Shown piece by piece: positions 19,625 through 28,308 of a stretch of 64,000 nucleotides of DNA. This DNA comes from Phenylobacterium aquaticum (GTDB lineage: Bacteria > Pseudomonadota > Alphaproteobacteria > Caulobacterales > Caulobacteraceae): NCBI RefSeq assembly GCF_022695515.1, contig NZ_JALDPT010000004.1:124001-188000 (forward strand). The letters are read 5' to 3'. Under the pieces are notes generated by a model. The model did no database searches. It was not told the DNA's origin and was given only the letters and a program-made list of their open reading frames with translations. A program made the position numbers and the translations under genes. Positions within the stretch are counted from its first letter, which is position 1, and the number at the start of each line of letters is the position of its first letter.

Positions 19625-19785
19625 GGGCCTTCTGGGCCTGCGAGCGCGGCGCGACCATGGTCGAGTACGCGCTGCTGATCGGGGTCTTGTCCTTCGGGGT
19701 GGTGGCGATCTTCAGCGCCTTCGAGACCAAGCTGTTTGCGGTGATGAACAAGGCCGCCGCGACCATCGAGGCCGCGATCAGCTAG
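19621..19785 (+). CDS. Flp/Fap-type (type IVb) pilin, start codon uncertain
   Basis: The downstream part is a clear Flp pilin: a short leader ending in CERG, a prepilin-peptidase site G|ATMVEYALL, and a hydrophobic helix (LLIGVLSFGVVAIF). Flp pilins build tight-adherence (Tad) pili. The difficulty is the start. The pilin frame has no ATG, GTG or TTG at the expected place; the first codon that gives a normal short leader is CTG at 19621, sharing CTGA with the mutT stop. ATG 19657 would remove the leader and processing site. ATG 19539 would give a leader of about 37 residues inside mutT. The coordinates assume the CTG start. No other tad genes are in the window. Confidence 0.7.
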   Translation: MRAFWACERGATMVEYALLIGVLSFGVVAIFSAFETKLFAVMNKAAATIEAAIS

Positions 19786-19808
19786 GCCCGATCCGCTAGA
19801 CTGTCCGC

Positions 19809-20678
19809 ATGGACGACTGGCTTTCCCGATTCATCGAAACCGAGCGCCTGCCCCCCGAATTTGCGCGGACGGCGCGCGAGGTCTGCGCGCCCCTGGTCGA
19901 CAGGGTGCTGGCGGAACGCCGGGGGCCGGGATTCCTGGTCGGGATCTGCGGACCCCAGGCCAGCGGCAAGTCGACGCTCGCCGCCGGGCTGGCGGCGATG
20001 CTGCAGGCCCGAGGCCTGACCACGGCGGTGCTGTCGCTCGACGACCTCTATCTGACCCGCGCTGAGCGCCAGGTCCTGGCCCGCGAGGTCCATCCGCTGC
20101 TGGCGACGCGCGGGGTTCCGGGCACCCATGACGTGGATCTGGGCCTGGCGGTGCTGGCGGCCCTGAAGGGGACGGGCGAGGTCGCCCTGCCGCGCTTCGA
20201 CAAGGCGGCCGACGATCGGGCGCCGCGCGCCGACTGGCCGGTGGTCCTGGCGCCGGTCGATGTGGTGCTGTTCGAGGGCTGGTGCGTAGGCGCGCGAGCC
20301 CAGCCGCAGGAGGCGCTGGCGGAACCGGTCAACGCCCTGGAGCGCGACGAGGACCCGGACGGCGCCTGGCGGGCCCATGTCAACGCCGCCCTGGCCGGGC
20401 CCTATCGGCGGCTGTTCGACCCCATTGACCTCTTCGTCCTCTTGCGGCCGCCGGCCTTCGAGGTGGTGCTGGCCTGGCGGATCGAGCAGGAGCGCAAGCT
20501 GCGCGCGCGGCTGGCGCGGGAGGGCGCGGGGCCGGGCCGGGCGATGTCGGACGCCGAGGTCGGCCGCTTCATCGCCCACTATGAGCGGATCACCCGCCAC
20601 ATCCTGGCCGAGGCGCCGGCGCGGGCGGATGTGACCGTGCGCCTGGACGCCCAGCGCCGCCGGATCGCGGCTAATTGA
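19809..20678 (+). CDS. D-glycerate 3-kinase-like P-loop kinase
   Basis: A 289-residue soluble P-loop kinase related to plant GLYK and bacterial glycerate kinases, which phosphorylate D-glycerate to 3-phosphoglycerate after glyoxylate or serine breakdown. The P loop is GPQASGKST (residues 48-56). Then come SLDDLYLT (Walker-B-like), HPLLATRGVPGTHD, LPRFDKAADDR and LFEGWCVGARA, all typical of this family rather than of uridine kinase. It starts 23 bases after the pilin stop and is probably transcribed with mutT. Its stop lies inside the inverted repeat at 20675. Confidence 0.88.
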   Translation: MDDWLSRFIETERLPPEFARTAREVCAPLVDRVLAERRGPGFLVGICGPQASGKSTLAAGLAAMLQARGLTTAVLSLDDLYLTRAERQVLAREVHPLLATRGVPGTHDVDLGLAVLAALKGTGEVALPRFDKAADDRAPRADWPVVLAPVDVVLFEGWCVGARAQPQEALAEPVNALERDEDPDGAWRAHVNAALAGPYRRLFDPIDLFVLLRPPAFEVVLAWRIEQERKLRARLAREGAGPGRAMSDAEVGRFIAHYERITRHILAEAPARADVTVRLDAQRRRIAAN

Positions 20679-20693
20679 CATTGTAGGTGTCAA
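20675..20693. promoter_or_regulatory. Inverted repeat, putative operator for the DsbA-like gene
   Basis: TTGACA-N7-TGTCAA is a perfect 6-base inverted repeat about 50 bases before the ATG at 20744. It overlaps the kinase stop codon and doubles as a possible -35 element. The size and spacing suit a dimeric TetR- or MarR-type repressor. No matching regulator gene is adjacent. Confidence 0.5.
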
Positions 20694-20743
20694 TATATGT
20701 GATGCGCCCGACGCGCCGATAAAGGCGTTCGGGAGGACCGCCC

Positions 20744-22024
20744 ATGACCACGCTGCGCGACCGGCTGACGCCGCCGATCTCGGCCCTGATCACCAGCCGG
20801 TTCCGGCGCGACCTGAGCCGCAATGTCGAGGGGCTGCGCCGCCGCCTGAGCGGCCGTGCGCCGACCGTTCGCTATTTCCACCAGGTCGATGATCCCTACA
20901 GCCACCTGGCGGTCCAGCTGCTGGCGCCCCTGGCGGCGCGCTACCGGATCGCCCTTAAGGTCCATCTGGTTCCGGCCCCGGACGATGGGGCGGCGCCCGA
21001 GCGCGAGCGCCTGCGCGCCTATGGCCTGCGCGACGCCGCCCGGCTGGCCGAGGTCTATGGCCTGAGCTTTCCGGATCACGCCCGGCTGCCGGACGCGGAG
21101 ACCACGATGCTGGCGGCGCGCAAGCTGGCGGCCCATCGCGAGCCGGAGGCCTTCGCCGCGCTCGCCCCGCAGATTGGCGCCGCCCTGTGGGCCGGCGCCA
21201 ATCTGGATCCCCAGGACGCGACGCCGGAAGTGGTGGCCCGCGCCGTGCTGGCCGAGGGCGAGGCCGAGCGCCGCCGGCTGGGGCACTATCTGGGCGGCAT
21301 GTTCCAGTTTGAGGGGGAGTGGTACTGGGGCGTCGACCGGCTGAACCACCTGGAGGAGCGGCTAGCGGGGCTGGGCCTGGACCGGTCGCCGGGCGCGGCC
21401 ATGCTGGCGCCCTACAGCCCCATGCGGCTGGACCGGACGGCGGCGCCGGGGACCAAGCCGGTCATCGAGTTCTGGTTCTCGTTCCGCAGTCCCTATGTCG
21501 CCATTGCTTTCCCGCGGGTGCGGATCCTGGCGCGGCACTACGGCGCCGAGCTCATCCTGCGGCCGATCCTGCCGATGATCATGCGCGGCCTGCCGGTGCC
21601 GCCGGCCAAGAGCCGCTACATCATGCTCGACACCAAGCGCGAGGCGGAGCGCTCGGCCATGCCCTATGGCCGGATGATCGAGCCGGTGGGCGCCCCGACC
21701 GAGCGGGCCATGGCGGTGCTCTGGCGGGCCATGGCGTTGGGCAAGGGGGAGGCGTTCGGCGAGCTGGCCCTGCAGTCGATCTTCGCCCATGGCCGCAACC
21801 CGGCCGAGGATGGGGTGCTGTTCGACCTCGCCCGCCGCGCCGGCCTGACCGAGGATGACGTGCGCGCCGGCCTGGCCGATGAGAGCTGGCGGGCGGCGGC
21901 GGAGGAGAACCGCCAGGCCCTGTTCGAGGCCGGCCTCTGGGGCGCGCCCTCCTACCGCGTCAACGGCAAGCCGGCCCACTGGGGCCAGGATCGCCTGCGC
22001 ATGCTGGAGGATGATATTCCGTAG
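20744..22024 (+). CDS. Tandem DsbA-fold protein, 2-hydroxychromene-2-carboxylate isomerase-like
   Basis: A 426-residue protein with two thioredoxin/DsbA-like domains. The first begins at VRYFHQVDDPYSHLAVQLL (about residue 42) and the second at IEFWFSFRSPYVAIAFPRV (about residue 240), the F-x-S-P-Y signature of HCCA isomerases and kappa-class GSTs. WGAPSYRVNGKPAHWGQDRL at the end is the usual C-terminal loop of the second domain. Neither domain has a CxxC pair, so disulfide exchange is unlikely; a glutathione-dependent isomerase or transferase role is more likely. No signal peptide. Ribosome-binding site GGGAGG. It is preceded by the inverted repeat at 20675. Confidence 0.82.
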   Translation: MTTLRDRLTPPISALITSRFRRDLSRNVEGLRRRLSGRAPTVRYFHQVDDPYSHLAVQLLAPLAARYRIALKVHLVPAPDDGAAPERERLRAYGLRDAARLAEVYGLSFPDHARLPDAETTMLAARKLAAHREPEAFAALAPQIGAALWAGANLDPQDATPEVVARAVLAEGEAERRRLGHYLGGMFQFEGEWYWGVDRLNHLEERLAGLGLDRSPGAAMLAPYSPMRLDRTAAPGTKPVIEFWFSFRSPYVAIAFPRVRILARHYGAELILRPILPMIMRGLPVPPAKSRYIMLDTKREAERSAMPYGRMIEPVGAPTERAMAVLWRAMALGKGEAFGELALQSIFAHGRNPAEDGVLFDLARRAGLTEDDVRAGLADESWRAAAEENRQALFEAGLWGAPSYRVNGKPAHWGQDRLRMLEDDIP

Positions 22025-22042
22025 GCGGAGGAGCGCCAGTAA

Positions 22043-22140
22043 CCCTCGCCCCCCCTGGGGGAGAGGGGAGGGTGAGGGGGTGAGCCGGCGTCTGCGGAAG
22101 GCCCCTCACCCCAGCCCTCTCCCCGCGAACGGGGAGAGGG
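22043..22140. repeat. Dispersed intergenic repeat, double hairpin
   Basis: Two G/C-rich hairpins (left arm around 22043-22080, right arm CCCTCTCCCCGCGAACGGGG near 22115) are oriented as a large inverted repeat between two convergent genes. Related copies lie at 28167 and 34820. It looks like a non-coding palindromic element, possibly serving as a terminator. Confidence 0.7.
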
Positions 22141-22158
22141 AGCAGGCGGTGCGAACGG

Positions 22159-22668
22159 CTAGGCCATCTGAGCGCCGGCGAGGAAGTCCATCTTGCCGAT
22201 CGGGGCGCCTTGGGCGCGCAGGATCGCGTAGGCGGTGACCACGTGGAACATGAAGTTCGGCAGGGAGAAGCTGGTCAGGAAGCTGGTCCCGGTGAAGGTC
22301 ATGGTGCGACCGGGGAAGCTCAGCTCGATGGTGGCGTCCTCGCGGCCGTTGACCTGTTCGGGCTTGATCGACTCCACGAAGGCGATCGTCTTGGCGAGCC
22401 GTTCCTTGAGTTCCGGCAGGGTCACCTCGGTGTCGGCCATGCTGGGGGGCTCGATCCCGGCCAGGCGCGCCGCGCCGCCCTTGGCGCCGTCGCTGACCAT
22501 CTGGATCTGGCGGGACAGGGGATGCATGTCGGGCGCGAGCTTGGCGTCCAGCAGGGTCTGGATGTCGACGCCCTTGGCGGTCGCGTCGGCGGCGGCCTTG
22601 TCGAGAATGGCCGACAGGTTGCGCATCATCTGCAGATAGACGGGGATCGAGGTGTCGTAGAGGGACAA
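22159..22668 (-). CDS. DUF1993 family protein
   Basis: A 169-residue helical protein of the DUF1993 family (SLYDTSIPVYLQMMRNLSAILDKA at the N-terminus; a four-helix-bundle, DinB-like fold is expected). The function is unknown. The family normally begins right at SLYDT, so I chose TTG 22668, which has GGAG close upstream. An ATG at 22731 would add 21 residues without family character. The gene lies 91 bases downstream of the flavin reductase on the same strand and may share its transcript. Confidence 0.8.
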   Translation of the reverse strand: MSLYDTSIPVYLQMMRNLSAILDKAAADATAKGVDIQTLLDAKLAPDMHPLSRQIQMVSDGAKGGAARLAGIEPPSMADTEVTLPELKERLAKTIAFVESIKPEQVNGREDATIELSFPGRTMTFTGTSFLTSFSLPNFMFHVVTAYAILRAQGAPIGKMDFLAGAQMA

Positions 22669-22759
22669 GGGCGGCTCCGAACTCAAAAAGGTTGAGCCGC
22701 GCACATAGGTCTTATGAGCCGAGCTTGCCATGGGTCCGGCTCAATCCGTCCCCAGTCCG

Positions 22760-23395
22760 CTATTCGATCGGCCAGCGGGGGCGGCGCATCTCGAACATCG
22801 TGTCGGGCGTGATCTCGAAATAGTCGCCCATGCGGCCGGCCCGCAGGATCGGCTGGGCGGCGGCGGTGTCATAGACCCCGTCCTTGATCAGGGCCTTGTC
22901 GATGCGCACCGCGACGACCTCGCCCAGGATCAGCCAAGTGTCGAGCTCGCGGCCGTCGGCGGCCTTGAGCTGGATCAGCTGGGTCAGGCGGCATTCGAAA
23001 TTGACCGGGCTCTGCAGGACGGTGGGCGGGGCGATCAGCTTGGAGGCCGCCTTGGTCAGGCCGGCGACCTCGAACTCGTCGATCTCCGGCGGGGCCGGGG
23101 CGCAGGTGAGATTCATCTGCTGGGCCAGGGGGCGGGTGGCCAGGCTCCAGCCGAACTCACCGGTCGCCTGGATGTTGGCGACGCTGTCCTTCCAGCCGAT
23201 GGTCGAGAAGCCGATGATCGGCGGGACATAGTTGAAGGCGTTGAAGAAGCTGTAGGGGGCGAGGTTCACCACGCCCTCCACGCTCTGGGAGGAGATCCAG
23301 CCGATGGGGCGCGGGCCCACGATGGCGTTGAACGGATCATGCCTCAGGCCATGGCCCTGGGCGGGTTCGTATGCGTGCGCGGTGTGGTCGGCCAT
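22760..23395 (-). CDS. Flavin reductase-like, FMN-binding split-barrel protein
   Basis: A 211-residue soluble protein of the flavin-reductase-like family. The N-terminal block FNAIVGPRPIGWISS and NLAPYSFFNAFNYVPPIIGFS form the FMN phosphate-binding part. LILGEVVAVRID and GRMGDYFEI follow near the C-terminus. Members reduce FMN or act as NAD(P)H oxidoreductases; the substrate cannot be predicted. It is upstream of the DUF1993 gene. The AraC gene, on the same strand, ends 45 bases upstream of it. Confidence 0.88.
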   Translation of the reverse strand: MADHTAHAYEPAQGHGLRHDPFNAIVGPRPIGWISSQSVEGVVNLAPYSFFNAFNYVPPIIGFSTIGWKDSVANIQATGEFGWSLATRPLAQQMNLTCAPAPPEIDEFEVAGLTKAASKLIAPPTVLQSPVNFECRLTQLIQLKAADGRELDTWLILGEVVAVRIDKALIKDGVYDTAAAQPILRAGRMGDYFEITPDTMFEMRRPRWPIE

Positions 23396-23440
23396 GAGGG
23401 GGATTTAGGGCCGGACGCGGCGGGGCGATAGGGCCTGGCC

Positions 23441-24484
23441 TTATCGAAGGTCGTGGCCGGCGACCCATTCCCGGCGAACCTTGGTCGCGGAGGGCAGCTC
23501 CCCGAACCGGTCGCGGTAGCGGCGGGCGAAGTGGCCGAAGCTGGCGAAGCCGCAGGCCATGGCCACGTCGATCACCGACAGGCTGTTGTCCGGGGACAGC
23601 AGCATGCGCCGGGCCTGGTCGAGCCGGAGGTTTCGCTGATAGGCCAGCGGCGTCAGGCCCCGGTGCTTGCGAAACTGGGCGAAGACGCTGCGGGCGCTCA
23701 CCCCGCAGGCGGCCGCGACGTCCTCGACACTGATCGCCTGGTTCCAGTTCTGCTGGATGTAGTCTTCCAGCTGGCGGGTCTTGGCGGGGGAGGCCTCCCG
23801 GGCCGGCGCGGCGATCCGCTCGGCGAAGGCGGGGACGTTCTCGAGGAGAAAGGCGCCGGCCAGGGCGTTGGCCAGTTCTGTCGCCGTGATCCCGGTCGCC
23901 GCGCCCTCCAGGGAGAGGACCTGAGCCAAGGCCCGCGCAATGGCGACGGACTGCAGGCGCGCGCGCTGGCTCTCGCCCTGCATGAAGGTCACCCCCAGTT
24001 CGGCCGGCAAGGGCGAGCCGGTGATCGCCTCGGCCCGTCGATGCAGGGCCGACTCGTCGAACTGCAGGACCAGTTGCTGATAGTCCTCGTCATAGTGGGC
24101 CTCGAAGTCCGAGCCCGGGGGAAGGACTCCGGTCGTCGCCGGATCCACGCTCAGCCGCCGTCCGCCCCGGACGAAGACCCCGGCGCCCGCGAGGCAGATC
24201 ATCTGCCTCAGGCCCGCCATGCTCGAAAAGGCGATCTCGACCGCGGGCTTGTAGTGGCAATAGTGGAGATGGACCCCGCCCACCTCGGCGCGGTTCGCCA
24301 TGCCGGCCACTGCGCCGTCTCGGACCCGGGCGGCGTTCAGGGCCGCGCCATAGTTCCGGTCGAGCTCCAGGGCCAGGCCATCACGGTCGCCGGACCGGAA
24401 GATCGGGTGCGCGGCGAGCGGCGCGGATGACGCCGGGAAGCGAGCGTCGAAATGTCCGACCTCGGCCAGGCTCCAGGTCGCCAT
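23441..24484 (-). CDS. AraC family transcriptional regulator
   Basis: A 347-residue regulator with an AraC_binding_2-type N-domain (about 40-210) and a C-terminal double helix-turn-helix (about 245-340: ISVEDVAAACGVSARSVFAQ and VIDVAMACGFASFGHFARRY). The latter is the strong AraC signature. The inducer is unknown. It reads in the same direction as the flavin reductase and DUF1993 genes and is divergent from the chemoreceptor gene across a relatively AT-rich 259 bp gap. Control of the oxidoreductase genes is plausible but only by position. Confidence 0.92.
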   Translation of the reverse strand: MATWSLAEVGHFDARFPASSAPLAAHPIFRSGDRDGLALELDRNYGAALNAARVRDGAVAGMANRAEVGGVHLHYCHYKPAVEIAFSSMAGLRQMICLAGAGVFVRGGRRLSVDPATTGVLPPGSDFEAHYDEDYQQLVLQFDESALHRRAEAITGSPLPAELGVTFMQGESQRARLQSVAIARALAQVLSLEGAATGITATELANALAGAFLLENVPAFAERIAAPAREASPAKTRQLEDYIQQNWNQAISVEDVAAACGVSARSVFAQFRKHRGLTPLAYQRNLRLDQARRMLLSPDNSLSVIDVAMACGFASFGHFARRYRDRFGELPSATKVRREWVAGHDLR

Positions 24485-24743
24485 TAGGCTGCAAATTCCC
24501 TAGCGAACTGTCGGAAGAAGAGAATTGTTCCGTGCCTGCATTCGGAGGTTCCGTTTCTGCATAGTGACTCAATATTAGACATAACTTCCCGAAAGCAACT
24601 CATTTTGGTGGGAATGTCCCGGGTCATCTTGTCGCAAAATATTCTGAGTATTCCGTGGCGACTGGATTCGTAACCAATCATCAACATGTTCCAGCAGATC
24701 ACGGTGTTCGACGAAAATCTCGTCGCATCGCAAGGAGCACGAC

Positions 24744-26552
24744 GTGTTTGGCGCCAAAATTGGGTCTGGAGGCGAAGCCAGGGCGACGCTGCAGGCGCTC
24801 GACCGCTCCCTCGCCATCATCGAGTTCGATCCGACGGGGAAGATCCTCACCGCCAATGCGAACTTCTGCAGCGCGCTGGGCTACAGCCTGAAAGAGATCC
24901 AGGGCCAGCACCACCGGATGTTTGTCGAGCCGGACTATGCCCGCAGCCCCGACTACGCCGCCTTCTGGACCAAGCTCGGGCGCGGCGAGTTCGATGCGCG
25001 GGAATATTTGCGGATCGGCAAGGGCGGGCGCGAGGTCTGGATCCAGGCCTCCTATAATCCGATCGTCAACGCCAAGGGCGTGGTCACGCGAGTGGTGAAG
25101 GTCGCCACCGACATTACGGCGGAGAAGCTGCGCACCGCCGAGTTCGAGGGCAAGATCGACGCCATCTCGCGGGTGCAGGCGGTCATCGAGTTCACGCCGG
25201 GCGGCGAGGTGCTGACCGCCAATGAGAACTTCCTGAAGACGCTCGGCTACAGCCTGGCGGAGATCAAAGGCCAGCATCACCGGATGTTCGTCGAGCCGAC
25301 CTATGCCCGGTCGGCCGAGTATGACGCCTTCTGGGGCAAGCTGAACGCCGGCGAATTCGTCGCCGCCGAGTTCAAGCGCATCGGCAAGGGCGGCAAGGAG
25401 GTCTGGATCCAGGCCTCCTACAACCCGATCTTCGACGCCCGGGGCCGGGTCGCCAAGGTGGTGAAGTTCGCGACGGACGTCACCGGCCGGGTCGCGGCGA
25501 CGGCTGAGATCGCCAACGGCCTGGACCAGCTGGCGCGGAACAATCTGGCCTATCGGGTCACCAAGCCGGTGGATCCCGCCTTTGAGAAGATCCGCACGGA
25601 CTTTAACCAGGCCATCGGCATGCTCGACCAGACGATGAGCGCGGTGCTGGAGGCGACCGGCGCCGTGGGCGGCGGGGCCGACGAGATCGCCGCGGCCTCA
25701 GACGACCTGTCGCGGCGGACGGAGCAGCAGGCCGCCAGCCTGGAAGAGACCGCCGCCGCCCTGGACGAGATCACCGCCACGGTGAAGCGCAGCGCCGAGG
25801 GGGCCCGCCAGGCCTCGACCGCCGCCTCGACCGCGCGAGCGGACGCCCAGCACTCGGGCGACGTGGTGCGCGACGCCGTCGCCGCCATGGGCGAGATCGA
25901 GGCCTCGTCCAACCAGATCACCCAGATCATCGGGGTGATCGACGAGATCGCCTTCCAGACCAATCTGCTGGCGCTGAACGCCGGGGTCGAGGCGGCCCGG
26001 GCCGGGGACGCCGGCAAGGGCTTCGCGGTGGTCGCCTCCGAGGTGCGGGCTCTGGCCCAGCGCTCGGCCGAGGCCGCCAAGGAGATCAAGACCCTGATCG
26101 CCACCTCCAGCTCGCAGGTGGATCGCGGCGTGAAGCTGGTCGATCAGACCGGCACGGCCCTGGTGGGCATTGTCGCCAAGGTCGCCGAGATCGACGGCCT
26201 TATCTCCGAGATCGCCCTGTCGTCCCAGGAGCAGGCGACGGGCCTGGCCGAGGTCAATACGGCGGTCAACCAGATGGACCAGGTGACCCAGCAGAACGCC
26301 GCCATGGTCGAGCAGGCGACCGCAGCCTCCGCCAGCCTGAAGGCCGAGGCCCGCGAGTTGGCCCAGCTGGTGGCCCGGTTCCAGACCGGCGTGAACGCCA
26401 GCCGCGACGGCCGGCCGAGCCTGGCCCAGCCGGGCCGGCACGCCCCCGCCCCCAATCCCGTGGCCCAGCAACGCGCCAAGATCGCCGCGGCGGTCGGCGG
26501 CGGCCGCGCGCCTGCCCCGGCCCCGACCCAGGGCGGCTGGGAAGAGTTCTAG
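24744..26552 (+). CDS. Soluble methyl-accepting chemotaxis protein with two PAS domains
   Basis: A 602-residue cytoplasmic chemoreceptor. Two very similar PAS domains (about 12-125 and 135-250, each with GQHHRMFVEP and GKGG-EVWIQASYNP) are followed by a HAMP-like linker (about 250-305) and a signalling domain. The hairpin tip reads IAFQTNLLALNAGVEAARAGD. There are no membrane segments. The last five residues, GWEEF, match the xWxxF tether for CheR/CheB at the end of a Pro/Ala-rich tail. PAS domains of this type often carry haem or flavin for redox sensing, which is inference. The start is GTG 24744 with AAGGAG 6 bases upstream. Confidence 0.95.
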   Translation: MFGAKIGSGGEARATLQALDRSLAIIEFDPTGKILTANANFCSALGYSLKEIQGQHHRMFVEPDYARSPDYAAFWTKLGRGEFDAREYLRIGKGGREVWIQASYNPIVNAKGVVTRVVKVATDITAEKLRTAEFEGKIDAISRVQAVIEFTPGGEVLTANENFLKTLGYSLAEIKGQHHRMFVEPTYARSAEYDAFWGKLNAGEFVAAEFKRIGKGGKEVWIQASYNPIFDARGRVAKVVKFATDVTGRVAATAEIANGLDQLARNNLAYRVTKPVDPAFEKIRTDFNQAIGMLDQTMSAVLEATGAVGGGADEIAAASDDLSRRTEQQAASLEETAAALDEITATVKRSAEGARQASTAASTARADAQHSGDVVRDAVAAMGEIEASSNQITQIIGVIDEIAFQTNLLALNAGVEAARAGDAGKGFAVVASEVRALAQRSAEAAKEIKTLIATSSSQVDRGVKLVDQTGTALVGIVAKVAEIDGLISEIALSSQEQATGLAEVNTAVNQMDQVTQQNAAMVEQATAASASLKAEARELAQLVARFQTGVNASRDGRPSLAQPGRHAPAPNPVAQQRAKIAAAVGGGRAPAPAPTQGGWEEF

Positions 26553-26568
26553 GGCGCGCGCGGGGCTG

Positions 26569-27312
26569 CTAGCGGCTGGGAGCGGCCCCCGCCGCACCCC
26601 GTTTGGCCATCCACTGCTGGCGCAGGGCCTCGGTGGTGCGTCGCCACTTGGCGCGCAGCACGGCGGGGCGTTCCGGATAGCGATCCTCCAGGAACTCGGC
26701 GTCAGCGACCCGGTCGGTGCGGAAGCTGCGGAAATCGGCGCGCAGCTCGCACCAGGCGACCAGCATGCGGGTGGTGTCGCGATAGCCGATGGTCACCGGC
26801 CAGATCACCCGCTCGGTCGCCTGGCCGGTCTCGTCGCGATAGCTGAGCCGGATCTTGCGGCCGGCGTGGATGTGGGCGCGGACCCGGGCCATGTCGATGG
26901 CGTCCGGCACGGCGTTCCAGGCCGGCGGCGTGCCCGAGGCGGGCTCCAGAACATAGGGGCGCAGGCGCTCCGGCACGGCGGCGCCGATCTTGGCGATCAG
27001 GTCCTTGGCGGCGCGGGCCAGAGCCGGATCCCCGCGGCTCGCCACCCACTGGGCGCCCAGGACCGCGGCCTCGATCTCGTCCGGCGTCAGCATCAGGGGC
27101 GGCAGGTCGTAGCCGCCGTCCAGGACGTAGCCGATGCCCGCCTCGCCGCGGATCGGCACCCGTTGCGCCATCAGGTCGGCGATGTCGCGATAGACCGTCC
27201 GCTTGGAGGTCTCGAGCTCCAGCGCCAGGGCGTCGGCGGTGATCGGCCGGCGCGAGCGGCGGAAGATCTGGATGATCTGGAACAGTCTGTCGGCGCGTCT
27301 CATGGCGCTCAT
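26569..27312 (-). CDS. YafY/DeoR-like transcriptional regulator with WYL domain
   Basis: A 247-residue regulator. The N-terminus (MRRADRLFQIIQIFRRSRRPITADALALEL in segments) is an HTH_11 winged helix, with recognition helix TSKRTVYRDIADL. A WYL domain follows (about 130-230; RKIRLSYRD, IWPVTIGYRD, LVAWCELRADFRSFRTDR). The start is ATG 27312 with GGAGG 5 bases upstream; an ATG three codons later is also possible. It is divergent from the GST gene across 75 bp, and WYL regulators commonly control such a divergent neighbour. Confidence 0.93.
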   Translation of the reverse strand: MSAMRRADRLFQIIQIFRRSRRPITADALALELETSKRTVYRDIADLMAQRVPIRGEAGIGYVLDGGYDLPPLMLTPDEIEAAVLGAQWVASRGDPALARAAKDLIAKIGAAVPERLRPYVLEPASGTPPAWNAVPDAIDMARVRAHIHAGRKIRLSYRDETGQATERVIWPVTIGYRDTTRMLVAWCELRADFRSFRTDRVADAEFLEDRYPERPAVLRAKWRRTTEALRQQWMAKRGAAGAAPSR

Positions 27313-27387
27313 CTGAACCTCCGCTGTTGCCACCACGATGTCAGCAGGATGGCAATAGGCAGGGGGCGTCAACAAGGAGACGCCGCC

Positions 27388-28164
27388 ATGACCGCCCAAG
27401 CCGCCCCCCGGACCCTGTCCCAGGACCCCATCACCGTGTACGGCGTCGGCCCGGGTTTCGGCCTGCCGGAGACCAGCCCCTATGTGATGAAGACCATGGT
27501 CCAGTTCGCCATGGCCGGCATTCCCTACCGCTTCGCCCAGGGCGCCCGCGAGGACTCGCCCAAGGGCCAGCTGCCCTTCATCGAGGACGCGGGCGAGCGG
27601 ATCGCCGATTCCACCTTCATCCGCGGCCATATCGAGGCGCGCTATGGCGTGGACCTGGACGCCGGTCTGACGGCGGCCGAACGGGCCCAGGCCTGGGCCT
27701 ATGAGCGGATGATCGAGAACCAGCTCGGCTGGGCCTCGGCCTGGTTCCGGTTCATGGATCCGGCCAATTTCGACAAGGGCCCGGCCCATTGGTTCGACCA
27801 GGCGCCGGAGGCGATGCGCGACGAGCTGCGCGCCGGGCTGAAGGCGGCCGTCGAGGTCAATCTGAAGGCGGTGGGGATCGGCCGTCATGCCCCCGACGAG
27901 ATCGTGCTGCTGGGGACCCGTTCGCTGTGGGCGCTGTCGACCCAGCTGGGGGACAAGCCGTTCCTGATGGGCGAGCGGCCGACCAGCGTCGATGCGGTGG
28001 CCTTCGGGATCCTGGCGACCGTGCTGACGCCCTATTTCGACAGTCCCCTGCGCCGCCGGGCCGAGGGTTTCGCCAATCTGGTCGCCTATGTGGAGCGGAT
28101 GATGGGCTGCTACTTCCCGGGCTTCGCCTGGGCGGGCGCGGCGCGGGAAGCGGTGGCGGCCTGA
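27388..28164 (+). CDS. Glutathione S-transferase family protein
   Basis: A 258-residue soluble protein with a thioredoxin-like N-domain (ITVYGVGPGFGLPETSPYVMKTMVQF) and a helical C-domain, ending in the metaxin/fax-like segment FLMGERPTSVDAVAFGILA. The conserved aspartate of the GST C-domain is in SVDAVAFG. It belongs to the branch resembling 'failed axon connections' and Tom37/metaxin more than to classical detoxifying GSTs. The start is ATG 27388 with AAGGAG upstream. It is probably regulated by the divergent YafY-type gene. Confidence 0.9.
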   Translation: MTAQAAPRTLSQDPITVYGVGPGFGLPETSPYVMKTMVQFAMAGIPYRFAQGAREDSPKGQLPFIEDAGERIADSTFIRGHIEARYGVDLDAGLTAAERAQAWAYERMIENQLGWASAWFRFMDPANFDKGPAHWFDQAPEAMRDELRAGLKAAVEVNLKAVGIGRHAPDEIVLLGTRSLWALSTQLGDKPFLMGERPTSVDAVAFGILATVLTPYFDSPLRRRAEGFANLVAYVERMMGCYFPGFAWAGAAREAVAA

Positions 28165-28166
28165 GA

Positions 28167-28298
28167 CCCTCGCCCCGCTTTGCGGGGAGAGGGCAGGGTG
28201 AGGGGCTGCGGCCCCTCGGTGCACTCTGCGTCGATGTCAGACGCACCGCTTCGCGGCGCGCCCCTCACCCAACCCTCTCCCCACGGGTGGGGAGAGGA
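28167..28298. repeat. Dispersed intergenic repeat, double hairpin
   Basis: Same family as 22043 and 34820. Left hairpin CCCCGCTTTGCGGGG, right hairpin CTCTCCCCACGGGTGGGGAG, with CCCTCACCC-type arms facing each other and a central segment holding GCTTCGCGGCGCG. It lies between the convergent GST and acylase genes and may act as a terminator for both. Confidence 0.7.
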
Positions 28299-28308
28299 CT
28301 TTGAGCGG

